DNA from: an uncultured Lachnospiraceae bacterium
GTDB lineage: Bacteria; Bacillota; Clostridia; Lachnospirales; Lachnospiraceae
Direction of reading: 5' to 3'
Length of the DNA: 5,974 bases
NCBI GenBank assembly: GCA_947174725.1
Contig: CAMWKA010000121.1
Span: 1 to 5,974, forward strand
The first letter of the stretch is position 1, and every line of letters starts with the position of its first letter. Shown here in pieces: positions 1-5,921 of the stretch. The translations under genes were made by a program, and so were the position numbers. Below the pieces are notes generated by a model. That model was given only the letters and a program-made list of their open reading frames with translations, was not told the origin of the DNA and made no database searches.

Positions 1-140
1 TTTCCGGTCAGGAGATTGCAGATGACAGCATATCAAAGGGTTACGGCGTTATCTGCTGTGAGGGATGTCCCCTCGGCGGCTTTAAAGCATCGAACGGCAG
101 ACTGAAAAATCATTATCCCAAAGCTCTGCGTAACCTATGA
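1..140 (+). CDS. C-terminal end of RsmF-like rRNA (cytosine-C5) methyltransferase (partial)
   Basis: This open frame (codons from position 3) runs in from the left edge and stops at TGA 138-140, giving 45 residues with no start in the window. The visible segment has GYGVICCEGCPLGG followed by a stretch ending LKNHYPKALRNL. From memory this matches the C-terminal PUA-like RNA-binding domain of RsmF/YebU-type NOL1/NOP2/sun methyltransferases, which typically ends with a 'G-(Y/W)-x-L-V...D-G-x-P-L-G-x-x-K...LKNHYPKGLR' pattern. Such enzymes make 5-methylcytosine in 16S rRNA using S-adenosylmethionine, and the PUA-like part helps hold the RNA. The catalytic domain lies outside the window, so the activity is inferred. 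One oddity is Cys-Cys-Glu-Gly-Cys where the family usually has hydrophobic residues and Asp-Gly. The gene converges on rlmH, with stops 7 bp apart. The family call rests on recalled motif similarity only. Confidence 0.68.
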   Translation, partial: SGQEIADDSISKGYGVICCEGCPLGGFKASNGRLKNHYPKALRNL

Positions 141-151
141 TCATTGATCAT
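137..151. repeat. Palindrome spanning the two convergent stop codons
   Basis: ATGATCA, a single T, then TGATCAT form a perfect 7+1+7 inverted repeat. It covers the TGA of the plus-strand methyltransferase (138-140), the 7-bp intergenic gap and the TGA of rlmH (148-150). It is AT-rich with almost no loop and has no adjoining GC-rich stem, so it is a weak candidate for a shared bidirectional transcription end. It may simply come from two TGA stops facing each other next to ATCAT-rich codons. Confidence 0.45.
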
Positions 152-165
152 TTATGATATGGCTC
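148..165 (-). other. SCC attB-like sequence at the 3' end of rlmH
   Basis: The last six codons of rlmH, including the stop, read GAGCCATATCATAAATGA on the minus strand (encoding E-P-Y-H-K-stop). In staphylococci the corresponding end of rlmH (orfX) is the chromosomal attachment site for SCC/SCCmec cassettes, with a core I recall as GAAGCATATCATAAATGA or a close variant. The match is 16 of 18 bases. Much of this follows from conservation of the C-terminal Tyr-His-Lys needed by the enzyme. No ccr recombinase, direct repeat copy or inserted element is visible, so this is an unoccupied look-alike rather than a shown integration site. Confidence 0.4.
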
Positions 166-627
166 ATGATTTTTGATTTTATACGCCCGGTAGATCTGCT
201 CTAACAGCACCACCCGCATCAACTGATGCGGTAATGTCATTTTGGAAAAGCTGAGAGCCAGATCCGCCTTTTTCTTTAGCCCTTCGTCTATTCCCAGAGA
301 ACCGCCGATCATGAATTGGAGATGGCTTTTTCCACCCGTTTCCAGATCGCATAGTTTTTGGGAAAATGCTTCCGAGGTAAATGACGTTCCTTCGATTGCC
401 AGCGCAATCAGATACGCGTTCGGGACAAGATATTTTTCCATACGCGCCGCTTCAGCTTTCAAAACCATCCGGATCTCCTTCTCGGAAGCGTTCTCCGTCG
501 TCTTTTCATCCTTCACCTCATAGATACCTAACTTGACATATCGCGAAAGCCTTTTGCTATATTCTCCGACTGCCTGACGGTAGAATTCCTCCTTGATGGA
601 ACCGACGCATAAAATATCAAGCCTCAT
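148..627 (-). CDS. rlmH: 23S rRNA (pseudouridine1915-N3)-methyltransferase RlmH
   Basis: RlmH is a small SPOUT-class (trefoil-knot) methyltransferase. It works as a homodimer in the cytoplasm and uses S-adenosylmethionine to methylate N3 of a pseudouridine in helix 69 of 23S rRNA (position 1915 in E. coli) on assembled 70S ribosomes. From the start chosen here the protein is 159 residues, the same length as staphylococcal RlmH (OrfX). Visible hallmarks are the N-terminal strand MRLDILCVGSIKE, ALAIEG at about 75-80, the knot motif FMIGGSLGID at about 105-114, and the nearly invariant tail FSKMTLPHQLMR...EQIYRAYKI...EPYHK. An in-frame ATG two codons upstream (631-633) would give 161 residues. 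I prefer 627 for the family length and the M-R/K-x-x-I beginning. The start lies inside the end of the upstream zinc-ribbon gene (11-bp overlap), so translation is probably coupled. It is the last gene of the minus-strand cluster. Confidence 0.96.
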   Translation of the reverse strand: MRLDILCVGSIKEEFYRQAVGEYSKRLSRYVKLGIYEVKDEKTTENASEKEIRMVLKAEAARMEKYLVPNAYLIALAIEGTSFTSEAFSQKLCDLETGGKSHLQFMIGGSLGIDEGLKKKADLALSFSKMTLPHQLMRVVLLEQIYRAYKIKNHEPYHK

Positions 628-1438
628 GCTCATACAGCTCCTGATAGATCTTCTCTGTCATATTATCCGCATACGCCGGATTCAGATTCATAAACTTTTC
701 TGTCAGGACATGCCTGATCTGCTCGATCCTGTAAAAATATTTTTCTTCTTCCGGAAGATCATGCTCCATCCTTCCCTCCAGCATGGCGTCGATCTGTTCA
801 GACGTCAGTTCTTTCTGATACCACTTTTCGATCTCACCGGTCATCTTATCTTCTTCTTTAGCAAATGATAAAAGATTCTTAAACGATTTGACTGATAAGA
901 ATCCCATAATGATCAGTGTAAGAAATAAAACGCCCATTACGGAACAGGTCACTGTCTTTGTAAAAGTACTCCACCTGATGGGTATCACATTAAGGATGTA
1001 TAAAATATCGAATATCAATCCTACGGTGCCTACAACCATCAACGCATATGCGGAAGATTTGACCTCCTGCGCCTGTTCCATTTTATTTTGATATAATTCA
1101 TTGCTTCCGTTATCCCTGCCGCCACCTACGCTGCGCATCTTCTGATAACGCATCTGGTTTTCCATACGCGCAATCTCACTTACAACATTAACTGCCGCAT
1201 CCCGTTCCTCCGGATCCACCAAAAGATAATGGATCTCCTCTCCCTCATCATATTGCACGCGCGCTGAGGATACTTGATTCTGATGTAACAGATCGGCAAT
1301 ACTTTGAAGCTGCTCATGAGCCCCCTTGGCAATGCCGTCTTCCTTCCGGATCAGCTGTTCTACCAGATCACAATCACATTTTTTGCATCTCTTGATTCCT
1401 TCTACGTATTCGTTTTTGCATTTCGGGCACCACGGCAT
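617..1438 (-). CDS. Zinc-ribbon protein with two membrane segments, function unknown
   Basis: I do not recognise a named family for this 273-residue protein. It opens with a zinc ribbon (CPKC at 4-7, CKKCDC at 18-23; C4, C7, C18 and C21 as likely ligands with C23 spare). Residues about 42-90 resemble the small ferredoxin-like DUF2007 'putative signal transducing' fold: a helix LQSIADLLHQNQ, a strand with HYLLVDPEE, then a helix. That likeness is an inference. Two hydrophobic helices follow at about 129-150 and 162-183 and form a hairpin, so both ends should be cytoplasmic. The tail (about 185-273) is charged and helical, with an EKWYQKELTSEQIDAMLEGR segment. The start is well supported by AAAGGAG at 1448-1454, 9 nt upstream. 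It follows the larger zinc-ribbon gene by 41 bp and overlaps rlmH. Two adjacent zinc-ribbon membrane proteins suggest a joint membrane role, but no enzymatic residues are evident. Confidence 0.85.
   Translation of the reverse strand: MPWCPKCKNEYVEGIKRCKKCDCDLVEQLIRKEDGIAKGAHEQLQSIADLLHQNQVSSARVQYDEGEEIHYLLVDPEERDAAVNVVSEIARMENQMRYQKMRSVGGGRDNGSNELYQNKMEQAQEVKSSAYALMVVGTVGLIFDILYILNVIPIRWSTFTKTVTCSVMGVLFLTLIIMGFLSVKSFKNLLSFAKEEDKMTGEIEKWYQKELTSEQIDAMLEGRMEHDLPEEEKYFYRIEQIRHVLTEKFMNLNPAYADNMTEKIYQELYEHEA
638..642 (-). promoter_or_regulatory. Ribosome binding site of rlmH (start-deciding)
   Basis: An AGGAG lies inside the end of the preceding coding region. It leaves 4 nt before the ATG at 633 and 10 nt before the ATG at 627. 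One spacing is slightly short and the other slightly long, so the site alone does not settle the start. Its position within the upstream gene supports coupled translation. Confidence 0.6.
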
Positions 1439-1479
1439 ACTCTCACACTCCTTTGCATTCTATCCACATCTTCTGTTTT

Positions 1480-3297
1480 TTACATTTCCGGTATTATGTT
1501 TTCGGAAACAACTACGACCGGCGGCGCATATGCTTCTGGCGGAATCAGATCTCCGCGCGAATATACCCCTTCTTCAGACCGTTCTCCCTTATACAGGCTT
1601 CCATCGTTGATATCCGCCAGATAAAACGTCCCTGTCCGCATACTCTGTTCCGTTGTTCCCTGTTCCATATTCGGGCTGTTGGAAACCATATTTTCTACAA
1701 AAATATAATAAATCTTATCCTCCAAACAGATCGCCGAAGATACGATATAACTGTATCTCATCGTATTACCCGCAACATATCCGGTCAAATCACTGGCTTT
1801 TCCGAGATTTACATTATACTGCATCAGATTTGCAGTAATATCCTGTACCTGCGCCGATCCCTGCAGGGAAAGATTATAATCCACTTCCGTAACTTCTCCC
1901 GGAATCCCTTCCTGACTGTAAGCAATAAAGGTAAAATGGCTCGTGCCAAGCGGCATCGGAACCGGTCCTGTATATTCTGTACTTGTATTGGTAGGTATCG
2001 TTCCATCCGTCGTATAATAAACAGTACAATACGTCTGCACATCCACCGTGATCAATTCCGGGATCGTGTAATTACCGCCTTCCAAAATCACATTGGGCGG
2101 ATTCGGCACACGGATATCAATCGTATAAGTCATGGACACGACATCACTTTCGATTCCATAAGAATTCACAAAGATTGCATTGATCTTATAGATACCCCGC
2201 TCCAAAATAAGCGGTTCCTTATAGACCGGACTCTCATAAGTCGGCATAGTGCCATCCATAGTATAATAGATCGTCCCCTCAGAATTGGATGAAAGTTTCA
2301 AATATACGATCTCGTCATACGTACCTCCTTGGGAACTAAATTGCGGTTCATTGGCCATATAATTCTGAAACTGGTTGACAATGATCATATCCTCACAATT
2401 CGACAGGATCTCTTCGATCATGGCATAATCCTGCCTTGACGCATAATAATCAATCATTCTTCGATAGGCAGCCTGATAATTGACATCCTTTGCATAGATG
2501 ATTTCCCACAGCATCAAAACGCCTTTTTCCTCCTCGGCGTTTTTGAAATAATATTCAGCCAGCTGATATTTTAAAGAAGTATCTTCCGAAGAAAGCATCA
2601 CAGAGCGTTCCATATGCGCGATCGCGTCTGTGTAATTGCCTTCTGCCGCAAAAGAAGCAGCCAGCTCTGCCTGATATGACGAACTGTTATTCTGATACAT
2701 ATATTGCGAAACCCTGACAATTCCTACCACAACCGATACGACAACCACCAGAAAAAACGCAATCACGATCCATCTCAGTCTGCTTTCTTTCATGAATTTC
2801 AAGAAATGATACATGATATGCGGATCTTCTTCATCAAAATCATCAAGATAATCTAATTCATATTCCTCGTCAAATTCTTCTACGACCTCATACTCATCGT
2901 CATACTCATTACCATATTCGCCGGCGTATTCCTCTGTTTCATCATATTCTGCAGACTGATATTCTTCTGACTCATCATATCCTTCAGCCTGATATTCGAT
3001 CTCTTCACTATATTCTGCGGGATCGCGATCATAATATTCCGCATCCTCTCCATAATCGAACGGCATTTCATTTCCTGCAGGTGCATCCAGGTCAACAAAT
3101 TCCAATTCTTCTTCCGTGTCTAACGCCCTGGAGTCCTCATATGAGGCCTCGGCATCCAATTGAATATCAGACAAGGTATCACTGATACTTTGCTCGATCT
3201 CCGGTTCATAATAGGGGACATATTGAACTTCCTCCCCGCATTTCGGACAGTATAGAAGATCGTCTGCTATTTCCGCATTACAATTGGGACAAATCAT
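1480..3297 (-). CDS. Zinc-ribbon, single-pass membrane protein with TPR and two chitobiase-C-like modules
   Basis: This 605-residue protein has no gene name I recognise. Domains in order: zinc ribbon at 1-24 (CPNC at 3-6, CPKC at 17-20); a very acidic, tyrosine-rich disordered linker at about 31-158; a basic patch (KFMKESRLRW) leading into one TM helix at about 176-194; a TPR-like helical region at about 208-300 (AELAASFAAEGNYTDAIAHM and following); two beta modules at about 324-393 and 407-476 with YYTMDGTMPT and YYTTDGTIPT, the signature of the chitobiase/beta-hexosaminidase C-terminal type (CHB_HEX_C_1); an unassigned domain at about 485-575; and a proline-containing tail. The positive-inside rule puts the zinc ribbon and linker in the cytoplasm and the rest outside. 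The start at 3297 puts the zinc ribbon at the N-terminus and has an AAGG 7 nt upstream. A longer frame to ATG 3333 adds 12 residues with no ribosome site. A surface or envelope sensing/scaffold role is a guess. Confidence 0.88.
   Translation of the reverse strand: MICPNCNAEIADDLLYCPKCGEEVQYVPYYEPEIEQSISDTLSDIQLDAEASYEDSRALDTEEELEFVDLDAPAGNEMPFDYGEDAEYYDRDPAEYSEEIEYQAEGYDESEEYQSAEYDETEEYAGEYGNEYDDEYEVVEEFDEEYELDYLDDFDEEDPHIMYHFLKFMKESRLRWIVIAFFLVVVVSVVVGIVRVSQYMYQNNSSSYQAELAASFAAEGNYTDAIAHMERSVMLSSEDTSLKYQLAEYYFKNAEEEKGVLMLWEIIYAKDVNYQAAYRRMIDYYASRQDYAMIEEILSNCEDMIIVNQFQNYMANEPQFSSQGGTYDEIVYLKLSSNSEGTIYYTMDGTMPTYESPVYKEPLILERGIYKINAIFVNSYGIESDVVSMTYTIDIRVPNPPNVILEGGNYTIPELITVDVQTYCTVYYTTDGTIPTNTSTEYTGPVPMPLGTSHFTFIAYSQEGIPGEVTEVDYNLSLQGSAQVQDITANLMQYNVNLGKASDLTGYVAGNTMRYSYIVSSAICLEDKIYYIFVENMVSNSPNMEQGTTEQSMRTGTFYLADINDGSLYKGERSEEGVYSRGDLIPPEAYAPPVVVVSENIIPEM
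2932..2997 (-). repeat. Two tandem 33-bp repeats in the acidic tyrosine-rich linker
   Basis: Two adjacent 33-bp units (2965-2997, then 2932-2964 in reading order) match at 27 of 33 bases. They encode EYQAEGYDESE and EYQSAEYDETE, residues 101-111 and 112-122 of the 605-residue protein. A degenerate third unit beginning EYAGEYGNEYD follows. The in-frame length means copy number could change without breaking the gene, so the linker probably grew by tandem duplication. Confidence 0.8.
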
Positions 3298-3378
3298 AAT
3301 ATAACCTTGTTCCTTTCCTGACTGGTGCAGCATTTTCGTTTGGGAACATGAGATGTTGGCTGCAAAACATTCAACATA
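3298..3378 (-). other. 81-bp gap between folD and the large zinc-ribbon gene
   Basis: This is the longest gap in the minus-strand cluster. Apart from the ribosome site at its downstream end I see only a 6-bp ATGTTG/CAACAT inverted repeat with a 13-nt loop just after the folD stop, with no T tract. I see neither a convincing terminator nor a good promoter, so read-through from folD is plausible. A weak internal promoter cannot be excluded. Confidence 0.4.
3305..3316 (-). promoter_or_regulatory. Ribosome binding site deciding the start of the large zinc-ribbon gene
   Basis: AAAGGAA (3310-3316) followed by AAGG (3305-3308) precede the ATG at 3295-3297. The AAGG leaves 7 nt and the AAAGGAA leaves 12 nt. 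The in-frame ATG at 3331-3333 has no purine-rich site ahead of it, so the shorter protein starting Met-Ile-Cys-Pro is preferred. Confidence 0.6.
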
Positions 3379-4218
3379 TTAATGCATCACGCCCGACACA
3401 CAATTGTTCATCAGCATTGCAATCGTCATAGGTCCCACTCCGCCCGGAACAGGCGTAATCGCTCCCGCGATTGGAAACACATCCTCATAATCCACATCAC
3501 CACACAGCTTATTCTCTGCATTTCTGTGGATTCCCACATCAATTACCGTTGCGCCTTCTTTCACATATTCCCTGTTGATCATTTTAGGTTTTCCGATGGC
3601 AACCACCAGAATATCCGCACGCTTACACACTTCCTTCAGATTTCTTGTTTTGGAATGCGTAATGGTTACGGTGCCATTTTCCCGAAGTAAAAGAACCGCC
3701 ATAGGCTTTCCGACGATATTGCTCCGTCCAATCACAACACATTCCTTTCCTGCAATCTCAATATTGCTCCGTTTCAAAAGCTGGATGATTCCCGCCGGAG
3801 TACAGGGCAGAAAACCGGGCTGACCGATCAGCAGCGCTCCCACACTTTCCGGATGAAATCCATCCACGTCCTTAGCAGGCGCAATCGCTTTGATGACTGC
3901 GTCCTCATCAATATGCTCCGGCAGCGGCAGCTGCACAAGGATACCGTTAATCTTATTATCCCGGTTCAACCGCTCTATCAGGGCAATCAATTCTTCCTGC
4001 GTCACTGTCTCAGGAAGCTCATAACTTTCTGAACGGATGCCTATATAAGCACAGGCTTTTTTCTTGTTGCCAACATACACGCTGGAAGCCGGATCCTCTC
4101 CTACCTGTATAACAGCGAGAGCAATCTCCTTTCCCTCTTCCTTAAGCGCCGCAACCTGTCCCTTTAGTTCCTCTTTGATCTCCTGACTGATCTTCTTTCC
4201 GTCTATTACAAACGCCAT
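3379..4218 (-). CDS. folD: Bifunctional methylene-THF dehydrogenase / methenyl-THF cyclohydrolase FolD
   Basis: FolD is a cytoplasmic homodimeric enzyme that interconverts 5,10-methylene-THF and 5,10-methenyl-THF with NAD(P), and hydrolyses methenyl-THF to 10-formyl-THF. These steps supply one-carbon units for purines, formyl-Met and thymidylate. The 279 residues match the usual family length. Visible features are SVYVGNKKKAC at 46-56, with Tyr48 and Lys52 in the catalytic positions; NGILVQLPLP at 91-100; KDVDGFHP at 116-123 (Asp119 in the folate site); CTPAGI at 139-144; the dinucleotide motif GRSNIVGKPMAVLLL at 164-178; and ITPVPGGVGPMTIAMLMNN at 254-272. The usual H-P-x-N-x-G reads H-P-E-S-V-G here (Ser125 for Asn). 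Start support is strong: AAAAGGAG at 4226-4233, 7 nt before the ATG. It lies 35 bp downstream of fhs, whose product is its substrate, so co-transcription is expected. Confidence 0.98.
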   Translation of the reverse strand: MAFVIDGKKISQEIKEELKGQVAALKEEGKEIALAVIQVGEDPASSVYVGNKKKACAYIGIRSESYELPETVTQEELIALIERLNRDNKINGILVQLPLPEHIDEDAVIKAIAPAKDVDGFHPESVGALLIGQPGFLPCTPAGIIQLLKRSNIEIAGKECVVIGRSNIVGKPMAVLLLRENGTVTITHSKTRNLKEVCKRADILVVAIGKPKMINREYVKEGATVIDVGIHRNAENKLCGDVDYEDVFPIAGAITPVPGGVGPMTIAMLMNNCVSGVMH

Positions 4219-4253
4219 TTCGTTTCTCCTTTTCCTTCTCTGGTTTCTGTCAG

Positions 4254-5921
4254 TTAAAACAAACCTACGATTTTATCATCTATCACATCGATCCCTTCTG
4301 CGGCAGGTATCTTCGGCAGTCCCGGCATGGTCATGATCGAACCCGTAATAACAACGATAAAGCCTGCTCCGGCATTCAGATACACTTCACGGACATTGAT
4401 GGTAAATCCTTCCGGCCGTCCCAGCTTTGTCTGGTCGTCTGATAAGGAATACTGCGTCTTTGCCATGCACACAGGCAGACTGCCATATCCCATTTCCTCA
4501 ATCTTTTTTAATTGTTTTTTTGCGGACGCCGCATAAGAGACACCGGCGGCGCCATAAATTTTTTGCGCAATACACTCGATCTTCTGTTCCGGCGAAAGAA
4601 CATCTTCATAAAGGAAATGAAAATCAGATTTCTCATGTTCCAGCATCCCGATTACCTTTTCCGCCAATTCCAAACCGCCTTCTCCGCCGTTTTCCCATAC
4701 ACGGGCAAGTGCAAATACACATCCTTTTTCTTCCACAAAAGAACGCACATAAGAAAGTTCCGCTTCAGTATCACTCACAAACTGATTGAGTGTCACTACG
4801 ATCGGTACGCCATAATTCTGCAGATTCTCAATATGCTTTTCCAGATTGACAATACCGTCCTGCAGCGCGCGCAGATTTTCTTCCCCTAATCTGCTCTTAT
4901 CTACACCACCATTATATTTCAAAGCTCGTATTGTTGCAACCAAAACGATAACATCCGGTTTCAGACCTGCCTTGCGGCATTTGATATCCAGAAACTTCTC
5001 TGCGCCAAGATCTGCGCCAAATCCCGCCTCTGTCACTGCAATATCAGATAATTTCAAGGCAAGCTTTGTCGCCCGGACAGAATTACATCCATGGGCAATA
5101 TTGGCAAATGGACCGCCATGTACAAAAGCCGGAGTATGCTCCAATGTCTGGATCAGATTTGGCTTCATGGCATCCTTTAAAAGCGCTGCCATGGCGCCCA
5201 CCGCGCCAAGCTGTTTCGCTGTGACTGCTTCTCCATCCATATTGTAAGCTACGATCATTTTAGAAAGTCTTTCCTTTAAATCCTCCATATCATCCGCAAG
5301 ACAAAGCACCGCCATGATCTCAGATGCCACGGAAATCACAAAATGATCTTCCCTGACCACGCCATCCGTTTTTCCACCCATACCGATCACAATATTCCGA
5401 AGCGCTCTGTCATTCATATCCAGGCAGCGCTTCCAGACCACCTGTCTGGTATCGATCCGCAGTTCATTGCCCTGTTGGATATGATTATCCAACATCGCTG
5501 CCAGAAGATTGTTCGCAGAAGTGATTGCATGAAAGTCACCGGTAAAATGAAGATTCAGATCCTCCATAGGAACGACCTGCGCATAGCCTCCGCCTGCCGC
5601 GCCTCCTTTAATGCCGAAGCATGGCCCCAGAGACGGTTCCCGAAGAACCACCGATGCCTTCTTTCCCATGCGGCACAATGCCTGCCCAAGACCAATGGTG
5701 ACCGTCGTTTTCCCCTCGCCTGCGGGCGTAGGATTGATCGCTGTCACAAGTACCAGCCTGCCGTCGCGATTCCCAAGCGTTTTTTGGATGCATTCATTGC
5801 TGATCTTCGCCTTATACTTTCCATAACATTCCAAATCATCCCCGATAAGACCGAGCTGCTTCGCAATCTCACCAATCGGCTGCAGTTTCGCTTCCTGTGC
5901 AATCTGAATGTCTGATTTCAT
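4254..5921 (-). CDS. fhs: Formate--tetrahydrofolate ligase (formyl-THF synthetase)
   Basis: Fhs joins formate to tetrahydrofolate at the cost of ATP, giving 10-formyl-THF. It is cytoplasmic and usually tetrameric, and is used for formate assimilation and, in acetogens, in the methyl branch of the Wood-Ljungdahl pathway. The 555 residues are full length for the monofunctional bacterial enzyme. Key motifs are the ATP loop TPAGEGKT at 65-72, Arg94-Glu95 in [19 protein letters not shown] at 103-113 (first family signature), [14 protein letters not shown] at 268-281, [12 protein letters not shown] at 328-339 (second signature), and Phe381 and Trp409 at the expected folate-stacking positions. The usual PRETGFDITVASE stretch reads [13 protein letters not shown] at 189-201, a notable local change, and the common NRF before the folate Phe is NQF. 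The start is supported by AAGGGG at 5929-5934, 7 nt upstream. It is first of the visible minus-strand cluster. Acetogenesis cannot be inferred from this gene alone. Confidence 0.98.
   Translation of the reverse strand: MKSDIQIAQEAKLQPIGEIAKQLGLIGDDLECYGKYKAKISNECIQKTLGNRDGRLVLVTAINPTPAGEGKTTVTIGLGQALCRMGKKASVVLREPSLGPCFGIKGGAAGGGYAQVVPMEDLNLHFTGDFHAITSANNLLAAMLDNHIQQGNELRIDTRQVVWKRCLDMNDRALRNIVIGMGGKTDGVVREDHFVISVASEIMAVLCLADDMEDLKERLSKMIVAYNMDGEAVTAKQLGAVGAMAALLKDAMKPNLIQTLEHTPAFVHGGPFANIAHGCNSVRATKLALKLSDIAVTEAGFGADLGAEKFLDIKCRKAGLKPDVIVLVATIRALKYNGGVDKSRLGEENLRALQDGIVNLEKHIENLQNYGVPIVVTLNQFVSDTEAELSYVRSFVEEKGCVFALARVWENGGEGGLELAEKVIGMLEHEKSDFHFLYEDVLSPEQKIECIAQKIYGAAGVSYAASAKKQLKKIEEMGYGSLPVCMAKTQYSLSDDQTKLGRPEGFTINVREVYLNAGAGFIVVITGSIMTMPGLPKIPAAEGIDVIDDKIVGLF

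Noticed and set aside
142..180. Possible terminator for the plus-strand gene (ATCAT...ATGAT followed by T-rich sequence)
   Set aside because: The stem is only 5 AT-rich pairs with a 14-nt loop, and the T-rich tract is explained by the conserved Lys-Ile-Lys-Asn codons of rlmH on the other strand.
888..1091. Short plus-strand frame opposite the small zinc-ribbon gene
   Set aside because: It overlaps the two TM-encoding segments on the other strand and has no family features.
1453..2292. Long plus-strand open frame (279 codons) opposite the large zinc-ribbon gene
   Set aside because: Its product is rich in Ile, Arg and His with no domain pattern, typical of an antisense shadow. The minus strand encodes a clear multi-domain protein there.
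2824..3057. Repetitive TCATATTC-like pattern as a CRISPR or regulatory repeat array
   Set aside because: The pattern is in frame with Glu-Tyr and Asp-Tyr codons of the acidic linker, has no spacer structure, and is explained by protein-level low complexity.
3331..3333. Upstream ATG as start of the large zinc-ribbon protein
   Set aside because: There is no ribosome site ahead of it, and it would place 12 unrelated residues before a zinc ribbon that normally begins the protein.
3355..3378. Small inverted repeat after folD as a terminator
   Set aside because: A 6-bp stem with a 13-nt loop and no following T run on the minus strand is too weak.
5343..5915. Plus-strand open frame (190 codons) opposite fhs
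   Set aside because: It lies wholly within the strongly conserved fhs coding region, lacks recognisable motifs and has no supporting ribosome site that I can see.
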